The notes under the pieces were generated by a model. That model ran no database searches, was not told the origin of the DNA, and saw only the letters and a program-made list of their open reading frames with translations. Below, piece by piece: positions 56,505 through 64,000 of a stretch of DNA of 64,000 nt (position 1 is the first letter of the stretch; the number at the start of each line of letters is the position of its first letter). Origin of the DNA: Cerasicoccus arenae (GTDB lineage Bacteria; Verrucomicrobiota; Verrucomicrobiia; Opitutales; Cerasicoccaceae); the NCBI RefSeq assembly GCF_014651635.1, contig NZ_BMXG01000012.1, positions 1-64,000 of the forward strand, in the 5' to 3' direction. Position numbers and translations under genes: made by a program.

Positions 56505-56999
56505 ATGAAAGCGTTAATCTCTTTAATTTTATTTTCCACCGGTATCTTCGGTCTCGTTTCTCTTGAAGCGTCGAATGTCGAAGTAAGCATGCATACTACT
56601 GTTCCTTTGAAGCAGGCGATTCAGGATGCGATGAAGGTTGCAGATCGAAATGCTAATTGGGAAGTGATGCTGGGGCAGGGGAAGTCGATGAGTCCGTATT
56701 TTAACAGTGGCTCAGTGCTCTTGGTTGATAATGCGCCATTCAGGAAGCTTAAGCAGGGCATGATGGTAGTCTTTAAAGATGCTGAAGGCGATTGGGAATG
56801 TCACTGGCTTGTTCGGAAAGAGGCAGATAAGTGGGTCACACAGGGTGTCAATAATGCTTCGGTGGACCCTGACTTAATAGGGGAGTCTAATTACCGGGGA
56901 GTTGTTTTCGGGGTGTTGAATTCTGCGGGTGCTGAGCCTGAGGGGCTCGCATACGCACAGAGCCTAGGGTTGGAGAGTGCAATCGGGAAAACTCGATAA
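56505..56999 (+). CDS. Secreted protein with signal-peptidase-I-like (S26, ER-type) domain, paralogue
   Basis: 164 residues with a signal peptide (MKALISLILFSTGIFGLVSLEA). It repeats the block order of the lipoprotein at 55826: Ser61 in GQGKSMSPYF, KLKQGMMVVFKD, His100 in ECHWLVRK, and TQGVNNASVDPDL...YRGVVFG. The Ser-His distance is again 39. Lys at the bacterial-type position is replaced by Trp97. It may be an active Ser-His peptidase or an inactive paralogue. About 230 bases separate it from its divergent partner. A helical C-terminal tail of about 25 residues follows. Confidence 0.75.
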   Translation: MKALISLILFSTGIFGLVSLEASNVEVSMHTTVPLKQAIQDAMKVADRNANWEVMLGQGKSMSPYFNSGSVLLVDNAPFRKLKQGMMVVFKDAEGDWECHWLVRKEADKWVTQGVNNASVDPDLIGESNYRGVVFGVLNSAGAEPEGLAYAQSLGLESAIGKTR

Positions 57000-57109
57000 G
57001 AGGAATGGGGCTGAATAGCATTTGTGCTCAAGCCCACTTCGATAATTCAAGGGCATGGTCGTCTCAATTGTCACAACCCATAACATGAGCAGCCTACTCC
57101 TCAGGTGCC

Positions 57110-57748
57110 TTAGTTAACGCCGACAAGTCCGCTGGCAATTGCGTAGCGAGTCAGGCCGGGGGCATCATGGATATTCAGTTTATTGATGATGCGGTTACGG
57201 TGGGTTTCAGCGGTCTTAACACTGATGCCGAGCTTTTCAGCGATTTCCTTGTTGCTGTTGCTTTCGGCGATCAACTGAAGAATTTCCCGCTCCCTGAAAG
57301 TCAGATCATCAGCTGTTTCCACTTGAGATGGGTTCAGCATTAGATCGCGCATCATTATTGAAATGTTTGGGCTGAAGTAAGTCTGTCCTTCGGCAACCAT
57401 TTTAATCGCTGTTTCCAAGACTTGAAGCGATTCTGTCTTTTGTACCAAGCCATTGGCACCCGCCTCAATCATTTGGCGAACTTGGCTTCGATTGGAAAAT
57501 GAAGAAAAACCGAGAACAAGAACATCAGGCATTTCTTTACTTAGTCGCTTTAACATGCTGATGCCGTTTAAGCCTGGAAGCACGACATCGAGTATTATCA
57601 TGTCCGGCTTGTGTTCTTTGATTAGGTTATAACCCTCTAGCCCATCGCCGGTATCACCAACGAGTTCGAGCATCGGAAAGTTCTGAACCATAACCTTAAT
57701 AAATTCCCGAAGGATTTTTTGGTCTTCTATAACAACTATACGTTTCAT
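57110..57748 (-). CDS. Response regulator, NarL/FixJ family (REC-LuxR HTH)
   Basis: 212 residues from ATG 57748. The receiver domain has the phosphoacceptor Asp54 (MIILDVVLPGLNG), acidic pocket residues Glu8/Asp9 and the conserved Lys of LVQKTES. The LuxR-type HTH (about 140-205) includes LTFREREILQLIAESNSNKE and ISVKTAETHRNRIINKL. No histidine kinase is adjacent, so the signal is unknown. It is convergent with the S26-like gene at 56505 and lies upstream of three PEP-CTERM/prepilin genes. Confidence 0.93.
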   Translation of the reverse strand: MKRIVVIEDQKILREFIKVMVQNFPMLELVGDTGDGLEGYNLIKEHKPDMIILDVVLPGLNGISMLKRLSKEMPDVLVLGFSSFSNRSQVRQMIEAGANGLVQKTESLQVLETAIKMVAEGQTYFSPNISIMMRDLMLNPSQVETADDLTFREREILQLIAESNSNKEIAEKLGISVKTAETHRNRIINKLNIHDAPGLTRYAIASGLVGVN

Positions 57749-58009
57749 ACAGGTTATAATGTAAACGAACAACTGTATGGATTCAATGTATAGTCATCCC
57801 TATTTGCCTGTTGAATGCCGTCTAATATTGGGGGGTTTTTAGCCTTAAGTTTTCAAGACTAGTGTGTATGATTGAGTTTGTTGATTGAGAACACACTATT
57901 TTCCGAAATTCTATACACTTTCAGTATAATGTGCACTGATTCAGTATTAATCCAAGTTTTTGAATGTCCAGACACGGGCTTAATGAAGCCTCTGGCATTG
58001 TCTTGAGCT

Positions 58010-58597
58010 TTAACTTCTCTTGTGACGTCGCCAGATGAATACTCCCAGTGTGGCAAAGCCAGCGAGGGCTATGTAGGTGGAAGGTTCGGGGATGGGCGCA
58101 GCCGAAGCCGTGATGATGGCGCTGTCGCCAGCCCAACTCACGTTAATGACTCCTGGGGTGATGCCCATGCTTGAGAGCGTGTAGCCGTTGAAGACCGCAA
58201 TATTATTAATGCCGCTAGCAATCTGAGGAGAGCCGTTGGGGATTGAGATCACATTGTTGTCCAAGCTGACAAAGAACGGGTGACTAATGGAAAAAAAGTC
58301 AGGAGTAATTGCGCCCGTGATCCCAGCAAAGGTATTATCGAAGGTGATCGGATAGCCGTCAGCGTTGGGGCCAGGTGTTTTCCAGCCATAGGCACCGCCA
58401 CCGCCCACAGGCATAACAACCGCGTTATTGCCTAAACCGACACCAGAACCGGGGCTAAGCGCACTGAAGTCATAGCTGCCCGTAGCGGTCATCGTGAGGT
58501 TAGTCCCATTATCCGTAATATTGATGACGAGGACTGCCATTGCGTTATTGGAGGTAATCGCGAAGGCGAGGAGTAGCAATTGTGAATACTTACGCAT
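58010..58597 (-). CDS. PEP-CTERM sorting-domain protein
   Basis: 195 residues with signal peptide MRKYSQLLLLAFAITSNNAMA. The C-terminus IPEPSTYIALAGFATLGVFI followed by WRRHKRS is a full PEP-CTERM signal. The mature part is Gly/Asn/Ser/Thr-rich and beta-like. It is the last of a run of minus-strand genes, 67 bases after the prepilin. Confidence 0.93.
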   Translation of the reverse strand: MRKYSQLLLLAFAITSNNAMAVLVINITDNGTNLTMTATGSYDFSALSPGSGVGLGNNAVVMPVGGGGAYGWKTPGPNADGYPITFDNTFAGITGAITPDFFSISHPFFVSLDNNVISIPNGSPQIASGINNIAVFNGYTLSSMGITPGVINVSWAGDSAIITASAAPIPEPSTYIALAGFATLGVFIWRRHKRS

Positions 58598-58663
58598 GAG
58601 AATGCTATGGGTGAAATGTCAATAGCGTGGCTTGTCAAATCCAATGCCGTTCGGCGTGCGTGA

Positions 58664-59398
58664 TTACCGTTTACCTGCGAGTGACGGGTTCCAATGGTTT
58701 ATGCCATTTGACGGGTCGTAGGTTTCGCTTGGTGCCACCCATTCGACGTGTCCATCGCAATAGGCGATGCCCGCCTGCTCGCCATTACGTGCGTCCAGGT
58801 CGTGTTCAGCGTCGGTACGACTTACCCAGTAGTGCGCCATGAAATGGTCACTGGTTTCCAGCTTATTGGTGGCAAAGATGACCGTGGATTCTGGGAATGG
58901 GACATTGAAATTTTTGTTCCAACGCGTTGGTTTTCCTTCGTAATCGTCATGTTCGCCCAGTTGCAGGTACACGTTGAATCCATAGCTGAAGCGGTTTGCA
59001 TGCGTTCCGTCGTTTTGTTCGACGACATCCAGTGGATCGCGCAGCATCTGCTCATGATAGCGGGCAAAGGCTGGATTGGATGCACTGGTAATGGGCTCGT
59101 TCCATAGGTAAGGGGACAGCGCCAACCACCATTGGGGCGATTTGCGGTCATAGGCATGCGTACTGCGGGGCCATTCACCTTGATGGTCGGCAGTATGGAG
59201 GATGGCGGCTTGGCCGAGATTACGAAGCCGTGAGGTGGAGCTTGCCAGTTTGCCCTGTTGCCGGACATGCCCAACGACTGGAATCAGGATTGTCGCAAGT
59301 ATGCCGATAATGGCGATTACCGTTAGCAGCTCAACCAGCGTGAAGGCCGCCCTGGAATTTTTCCGAGGGCGGCTCATTAAACAGGTGGGCTGAATCAT
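58664..59398 (-). CDS. Prepilin-type protein (DUF1559-like, type II pseudopilin)
   Basis: 244 residues. The prepilin leader RAAFTLVELLTVIAIIGIL (about 16-34) has the methylatable Phe after the cleavage site and the conserved Glu5. The mature part has IAYCDGHVEWV, the typical Planctomycetes/Verrucomicrobia C-terminal block. Its ATG overlaps the stop of the PEP-CTERM gene upstream (ATGA), an unusual coupling. Confidence 0.9.
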   Translation of the reverse strand: MIQPTCLMSRPRKNSRAAFTLVELLTVIAIIGILATILIPVVGHVRQQGKLASSTSRLRNLGQAAILHTADHQGEWPRSTHAYDRKSPQWWLALSPYLWNEPITSASNPAFARYHEQMLRDPLDVVEQNDGTHANRFSYGFNVYLQLGEHDDYEGKPTRWNKNFNVPFPESTVIFATNKLETSDHFMAHYWVSRTDAEHDLDARNGEQAGIAYCDGHVEWVAPSETYDPSNGINHWNPSLAGKR

Positions 59399-60069
59399 CC
59401 GATTTTGCGCTTACGTTGACGAACAAACGCTATGCATGCGCCCGCGACGCCGGCCATTAAGGCATAGGTGGATGGCTCTGGCACCGCAGTAAAGTTCAGG
59501 GTGAAGGGAGCTGCGTCGTAGGTGATGTCCATGATCCCACTGGCGTCCCCAATATACACTGAGCCACTGATTGAGTAGTCCCCTGCAAGAGACGTGGCAA
59601 ATACCGGGTGCGTCATCGAGTTGGGGAATTCCCACAAGGTACTTGAACCATCAGTTCCGAAAATCGGAGTGAAGGTCTCCGGTGTTTCGCGATAAAAATA
59701 TGCTTCCAAGTTATCGCTGGTGGCATTGAGATCGATCCAGAAAAAACGGTCAACCGGGGCTGGATCAAGGGTGGATACAAACCCGAAACGCCGAGTCCAT
59801 GCTTGGCCTTCCTGACTAGGATCAAGCGTGGTGTACCAAGGTGCGGTTGGGCTAAAGCTGTCTCCTGGAGAAAGAATGCTGAGAGGCGTCATCTGTGGCA
59901 CGCCAGAATCCACATGAACGTCGAGCTCGCCGAGGAATTCGTTGTATTCGATATTGATGTGAACCATGGGCATGAACTGCCCGACGCTGGAAAGCTCTGC
60001 GGCACTTGCATTGGCAGCGCACAGAAGGAGAAATGTGCTGGTTTGAAGAAGAAACTTAGAGGTGTACAT
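59395..60069 (-). CDS. PEP-CTERM sorting-domain protein
   Basis: 224 residues with signal peptide MYTSKFLLQTSTFLLLCAAN. The C-terminus AVPEPSTYALMAGVAGACIA followed by FVRQRKRKIG is a full PEP-CTERM signal. The start of the mature part (HINIEYNEFLGELDVHVDSG) resembles surface-anchored, all-beta domain proteins of these bacteria. It is translationally coupled to the prepilin downstream, suggesting shared export or assembly. Confidence 0.92.
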   Translation of the reverse strand: MYTSKFLLQTSTFLLLCAANASAAELSSVGQFMPMVHINIEYNEFLGELDVHVDSGVPQMTPLSILSPGDSFSPTAPWYTTLDPSQEGQAWTRRFGFVSTLDPAPVDRFFWIDLNATSDNLEAYFYRETPETFTPIFGTDGSSTLWEFPNSMTHPVFATSLAGDYSISGSVYIGDASGIMDITYDAAPFTLNFTAVPEPSTYALMAGVAGACIAFVRQRKRKIG

Positions 60070-60149
60070 AGTTAGATTGGATTGTATTTTAATAGCAAAC
60101 AGCAGTCACACGCCGATTGCGTGTGAAGCCAGATAGACAATTAACCAAT

Positions 60150-60551
60150 CTAAACTTGGGGGGGGGGCGTTTCTGGAGTCCAGGCGCGTAGGCCGGGGAT
60201 TGCTTCTTCTCGAGGGAGCGCTAGCAGCGTTTCTGTCGGAATGGGTAGGCCAGGGGCCTGACTCAGTAAAATCAGTTTGCCTTCGCTGTTACTGGGGAGG
60301 GCGGACCAGTCAGTGGGAAATTCGTCTGAGGTGGGCAATTCGCCACAGAATTCCACATCGCCCAGAGCGTGATCAAGCGCCTCGGTAAGTGTCATGAATT
60401 CGCTGTAACGCTGAAAGAGGTCCACGCTGCGCGCCGCCTGTTGGCTGACCAATGGCCACATGCCCGCCAGATTGACCAACAGGACGAGGAGGACAATCGC
60501 GGTAATACGGAGCCGGTTGGCGTTGCGGAGAAACATCGGCAGTGAGATCAA
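60150..60551 (-). CDS. Small membrane-anchored hypothetical protein
   Basis: 133 residues with one N-terminal membrane helix (RITAIVLLVLLVNLAGMWPL) and about 100 residues outside, ending in a Pro-rich tail encoded by a run of ten G on the + strand (60158-60167). No family recognised. It precedes the PEP-CTERM gene by 80 bases on the same strand. Confidence 0.65.
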   Translation of the reverse strand: MISLPMFLRNANRLRITAIVLLVLLVNLAGMWPLVSQQAARSVDLFQRYSEFMTLTEALDHALGDVEFCGELPTSDEFPTDWSALPSNSEGKLILLSQAPGLPIPTETLLALPREEAIPGLRAWTPETPPPQV

Positions 60552-60708
60552 TTATCAAGAGACTTATTGTCAATGTTGAACGAAACCCGGCTGAGGTTTG
60601 TCCAAATTGGGCAATCAACTAGCTATAACCCCCTATTTTTGGCACTCTCCTTTGAGCTAGCCTTACGTCGGATTATTCTATTACATCCACCGAAAATTTC
60701 AACACACG

Positions 60709-61203
60709 ATGGATCAACTTCACGCCTATTGGCGCATGGCCTATATCGAAGCTCCCAAACCAGAAAATGGGGGCGGGAATCCGTTTACCCGTATTCCGGC
60801 GAGTGATGATGATCGTGCAAACCATCTGATCTGGCGTGGAGAGCACACATTCATTGTAATGAATAAATTTCCATACAATGCTGGGCATTTACTCGTGGCA
60901 CCCTATCGAGAGGTCCCCACGTTGGCGGAGCTGACGGCGACTGAGCGCGCGGACTTGATGGAGACGATTGTCCTAGGGCAGCATATTTTAACCGATGCGA
61001 TCCAACCGGATGGGTTCAATGTCGGCTTTAATTTTGGCGGCGCGGCTGGGGCGGGCATTCCGCAACACCTCCATTGCCACATTGTCCCTCGCTGGAACGG
61101 CGACACAAACTTCATGCCCGTTTTGGGCGAAACCAAAGTCCTGCCCGAGAGCATGGACACCATGTGGCAGCGTCTGCGTTCTTTTGCACCAGCGCACGCC
61201 TGA
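60709..61203 (+). CDS. HIT family hydrolase/nucleotidyl transferase
   Basis: 164 residues. The HIT motif HLHCHIVPRW (His120-x-His122-x-His124, with His122 as the expected nucleophile) follows GHLLVAPYREVPTLAEL, the usual helix-2 block. It resembles AP4A phosphorylase-like members from Gram-negative bacteria. The exact nucleotide is not clear. It opens an operon with phoH and the 7TM-HD gene. Confidence 0.94.
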   Translation: MDQLHAYWRMAYIEAPKPENGGGNPFTRIPASDDDRANHLIWRGEHTFIVMNKFPYNAGHLLVAPYREVPTLAELTATERADLMETIVLGQHILTDAIQPDGFNVGFNFGGAAGAGIPQHLHCHIVPRWNGDTNFMPVLGETKVLPESMDTMWQRLRSFAPAHA

Positions 61204-61222
61204 TCTCTCGAGTACGCATTTC

Positions 61223-62194
61223 ATGGCAACTGAAAAACTGCAATTCCCCAGCCCGCGTCACCTCAGCTCGCTTTATTGCGCTAAGAATGACAACCTGAGC
61301 TGGGCGGAGAAAGTATTCGACGTAAACATCGTCACCCGCGAGGCTTGGCTTGACTTGGAGGGCGCGGAGAAAAGCGTGGTGGCTGCTGTCGACTTCTTTA
61401 ATACGCTGGACGCTGCGCGTAATCAGGGCATCAATCTGACCAACAACGACTTCTCGCACATATTGGAGGCATTTGAGCGAGGTGAGGGCCAAGATGTCAT
61501 GGAGGTCTTTAACGACCCATTGGTCATCCGGCTGCGCAAGGCGAGCATCATCCCCAAGACGATCAACCAGAAGCGCTACCTGCAATTCATCCAAAAGAAC
61601 GACGTCGTTTTCGGCATCGGTCCAGCAGGCACGGGTAAGACCTACTTGGCCATGGCGGCGGCGCTCTACGCACTGCAGGAGGGCGAGGTGAAGCGCATCA
61701 TCATCACCCGACCAGCGGTGGAAGCCGGAGAAGCCTTGGGCTTTCTGCCAGGTGAGCTTGAACAGAAACTGGACCCCTATTTACGCCCGATTTATGACGC
61801 GATGTATGACATGATGGGCAAGGAGGACTCCGCTAAAATGCGTGAAAAGGGCCTCATTGAAATTGCTCCGCTTGCCTACATGCGTGGCCGTACGCTTTCC
61901 CATGCCTATGTGATTCTGGATGAAGCGCAGAACACCACCCATGAGCAAATGATGATGTTCCTGACGCGTCTGGGAGAAGGGTCGAAAATGATCGTTACGG
62001 GTGACATTACTCAGGTGGACCTTCCTCGCTCCAAGATGTCAGGCCTCAAACAGGCCGTGCAAATCCTCGCCAACATCAAGGGCATTAAGCTCTTTTACTT
62101 CGACGCAATGGACGTCGTCCGTCATCCGCTCGTGAGCCGAATCATCCAGGCCTACGAAAAATGCAACCTTGAGAAACAGAACGACCGGCGTTAA
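61223..62194 (+). CDS. phoH: PhoH-family ATPase
   Basis: 323 residues from ATG 61223 (the open frame extends back into the HIT gene in another frame and is not the start). An N-terminal helical region of about 120 residues precedes the ATPase domain: Walker A GPAGTGKT (133-140), [19 protein letters not shown] and Walker [10 protein letters not shown]. In many genomes phoH precedes the 7TM-HD gene and ybeY, as it may here; role in RNA metabolism is presumed from the family. Confidence 0.95.
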   Translation: MATEKLQFPSPRHLSSLYCAKNDNLSWAEKVFDVNIVTREAWLDLEGAEKSVVAAVDFFNTLDAARNQGINLTNNDFSHILEAFERGEGQDVMEVFNDPLVIRLRKASIIPKTINQKRYLQFIQKNDVVFGIGPAGTGKTYLAMAAALYALQEGEVKRIIITRPAVEAGEALGFLPGELEQKLDPYLRPIYDAMYDMMGKEDSAKMREKGLIEIAPLAYMRGRTLSHAYVILDEAQNTTHEQMMMFLTRLGEGSKMIVTGDITQVDLPRSKMSGLKQAVQILANIKGIKLFYFDAMDVVRHPLVSRIIQAYEKCNLEKQNDRR

Positions 62195-62223
62195 ACTGCC
62201 AGCCTCTGCAGAAAGGAATACAC

Positions 62224-64000
62224 ATGCCCATTCTGCCCAAGAAAAAGTCGAAAAAACAGCAAACCGCGGATGCGCGCCGGAAACGGCGCGATGCGGAGCC
62301 GCAGAAAGCGGCGACCTTCTTTGAGACGAGTCAGGCAGTGTCATTTGGCATTTTCTTGCTGATGGCCTTCCTGATCATTGTCATTTGCTTTTTGGGGCAA
62401 TCCCCCGCTGGTCCGCCAATTACACCTAAGCAGGTTGCCAAAGTGCGCATCGTGGCGGACTTCCCGTTTAGCTTCGAGAGTAAGCTGGAGACCGAGCGTG
62501 CACGCCAACAGCGCCGTCAACGCGTACTCCCGCGTTACCGCCTCGATCAAAAGCCTTTCCAAGAGTTTAGCACTGCGATTGACGGGCTAAACTCCGCTTT
62601 GGAAACCGAACTGATGCCGGAGTTGGCCAACCTGCCGCGCAATGAATGGCCTCCGGTCATTGACCAGTTCACCGCCACCTACGGAGCGGAAACCGGCCTA
62701 ACGGTTAGTGCTGACGATCTTGCCATTTTGCTGGATAAAACAACGCCTGAGGAGCGTGCTTCTTTACTCCGAGAAGGCTCACTGGCCCTGCGTGACGTTA
62801 TGCACGACGGTGTATTCGAGCAACCAGCCAGTGCTACGACTAGTATGGACGGTTCGCTGCTTGTTCCGATGGTGGTTATCGGTGGCCGAGGCGATAACAT
62901 TCAGTCTGAAGAAGAGGCGGCCCGCCTGCTTAACATTAATTTGGCGGGTCTTGGGGACGACTTGAGCCTTTCCCGTGCGCTTTACCGGATATTCCAGAAA
63001 GGCCTCAAGCCCAACCTCGAATATGATGTGGAAACGACGGAGTCCATCAAGGAGCAGGCCGCCGCTGGCGTGGAGCCGGTTCATGTGGTTTTCCTGCAGG
63101 GGCAGGTCATCGTGGAACCGGGCAATATCGTATCATTGGAGCAAGTGGAAGCGGTCGCAGCCTACCGAGAACAGTTGACTAAAAGTGCGGAAATTGTCTG
63201 GGGCTTCAACGCCACGCTGGTGCACCGTTCAGTCATGACGATCGTGCTCATGCTGTGCGGAATCTTGTTCATGCAGACGGTCTTTTCGCTTAACGGGCGT
63301 TCGAACCGTCGCTTCGGGCTGATTGCGACAGTGCTGATCATCAATTTACTGCTCTTGCGAGTCATCCAGCAATTCGGTGAAACGTCGTTCTTTGGCGGTA
63401 ATAGCAGTTTGTTGGCCATGTTGCCCTTTGCCGCGCCTGTGGCCTTGGGTGCCATCGTGATGGCGATCATGGTTGGCCCTCGTCCTGCGGCTTTGATTAC
63501 GATTGCTGTCAGCGCGTTGCATTCGCTGATGTGGGGGGGGGCTATTGACAGTTTCCTCGTTTCCTTATTGGGCGGCATGGTGGCGATATATTTTGCGCGG
63601 GAAGTCCGTTTGCGGGGTAAGTTGATGCGTGCCAGCTTGGCTTCGGGCCTCGTCGTGGCCTTGGTCGCAGCCTTTCTGGGCTTTCTCAACGAACTCCCGC
63701 CGATAACGGTGGGCCAGCAGGTGTTAACTGCCATCGGTGCAGGCTTAGTCACCGGTGTGATTGTTATTGGTCTGTTGCCGATTATGGAGCACATCTTCAA
63801 ATACACGACAGACATCACGCTACTGGAGTTGACGGATTTCAACCACCCGCTTCTACGCAAACTGCAGATGGATGCCCCCGGCACGTACCACCACTCGCTG
63901 ATGGTCGCCAATTTGGCCGAACGTGCCGCGAACGAAGTTGGGGCTAATGCCTTGCTTTGCCGCGCAACCAGCCTCTATCACGATATTGGCAAGACGGTGA
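62224..64000 (+). CDS. 7TM-HD domain phosphodiesterase (PgpH-like), truncated at window end
   Basis: About 592 residues visible and still open. A basic N-terminal tail ([12 protein letters not shown]) leads to a first membrane helix (about 41-59), a large extracytoplasmic 7TM-HDED-like domain (about 65-330), six further membrane helices, and the start of the HD domain ([19 protein letters not shown], then LYHDIGK). The last visible bases fall inside that motif. In the family this is a c-di-AMP phosphodiesterase. A G9 tract (63533-63541) falls in one membrane segment. It starts 29 bases after phoH. Confidence 0.94.
   Translation, partial: MPILPKKKSKKQQTADARRKRRDAEPQKAATFFETSQAVSFGIFLLMAFLIIVICFLGQSPAGPPITPKQVAKVRIVADFPFSFESKLETERARQQRRQRVLPRYRLDQKPFQEFSTAIDGLNSALETELMPELANLPRNEWPPVIDQFTATYGAETGLTVSADDLAILLDKTTPEERASLLREGSLALRDVMHDGVFEQPASATTSMDGSLLVPMVVIGGRGDNIQSEEEAARLLNINLAGLGDDLSLSRALYRIFQKGLKPNLEYDVETTESIKEQAAAGVEPVHVVFLQGQVIVEPGNIVSLEQVEAVAAYREQLTKSAEIVWGFNATLVHRSVMTIVLMLCGILFMQTVFSLNGRSNRRFGLIATVLIINLLLLRVIQQFGETSFFGGNSSLLAMLPFAAPVALGAIVMAIMVGPRPAALITIAVSALHSLMWGGAIDSFLVSLLGGMVAIYFAREVRLRGKLMRASLASGLVVALVAAFLGFLNELPPITVGQQVLTAIGAGLVTGVIVIGLLPIMEHIFKYTTDITLLELTDFNHPLLRKLQMDAPGTYHHSLMVANLAERAANEVGANALLCRATSLYHDIGKTV

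Noticed and set aside
60995-61222. Upstream extension of phoH into the HIT gene
   Set aside because: The extension lies in another frame of the HIT gene and has no similarity to PhoH; ATG 61223 fits the family.

Overview
The window looks like chromosomal DNA from a Verrucomicrobiota bacterium, probably class Opitutae (inference). The signs are three PEP-CTERM secreted proteins, a TIGR02597-like protein, a TIGR03790-like protein, a large pilin-like protein resembling Verru_Chthon cassette proteins, and a chlamydia-like class I ribonucleotide reductase. I see no phage, insertion sequence, CRISPR array, rRNA or tRNA. Most of it is housekeeping and envelope DNA, with small palindromic repeats in a few intergenic gaps.

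Layout. 1-0.7 kb: 3' end of a sugar/steroid epimerase-dehydrogenase and a hotdog thioesterase. 1-7.5 kb: nrdB and nrdA, each preceded by a pair of NrdR-like boxes, with an orphan DNA methyltransferase between them. 7.5-13.8 kb: a DUF1697 protein, an ATP-grasp-like protein, a small secreted protein, a 742-residue unknown and a lytic transglycosylase, with palindromic repeats around 13 kb. 13.9-17.3 kb: minus-strand operon of a degenerate HtrA/PDZ protein, DAHP synthase and a secretin-N-domain protein, behind a possible leader peptide plus terminator. 17.7-25.5 kb: a GNAT protein, Na/Pi transporter, threonine dehydratase, an AlgI/AlgJ-like acylation pair, an anti-sigma-like protein and a Gly/His-rich secreted protein. 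25.6-28.4 kb: a metallo-hydrolase and a pseudo-SDR fused to a very long charged tail. 28.8-31.6 kb: queC, queD, queE and queF, covering preQ1 synthesis from carboxy-deazaguanine onward. 31.6-34.3 kb: secreted proteins. 34.5-43.6 kb: a Fur-family regulator with a 7-1-7 palindrome in front, then sufC, an alcohol dehydrogenase, a DJ-1/PfpI protein, sufB, sufD, an MscS channel, sufT and clpP. 43.6-47.4 kb: tightly coupled minus-strand operon infC, amidase, crcB, TIGR03790 gene. 47.6-55.7 kb: sugar transferase, A-type Fe-S carrier, a secreted protein, the pilin-like protein and an M16 peptidase. 55.8-60.6 kb: two divergent secreted signal-peptidase-like proteins, a response regulator, PEP-CTERM proteins and a prepilin. 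60.7-64 kb: HIT protein, phoH and the start of a 7TM-HD phosphodiesterase that runs off the right edge.

Most notable: an NrdB with Leu at the radical-tyrosine position and Glu as first metal ligand; a catalytically dead SDR fused to an acidic/Arg-rich/histone-H1-like tail; two secreted Ser-His signal-peptidase-fold proteins; a micro-ORF with four Leu codons next to a terminator in front of the pseudo-HtrA/DAHP synthase operon; and many G/C homopolymers of 8-13 bases in genes and gaps. Functions are assigned from sequence motifs read by eye; no database search was run.
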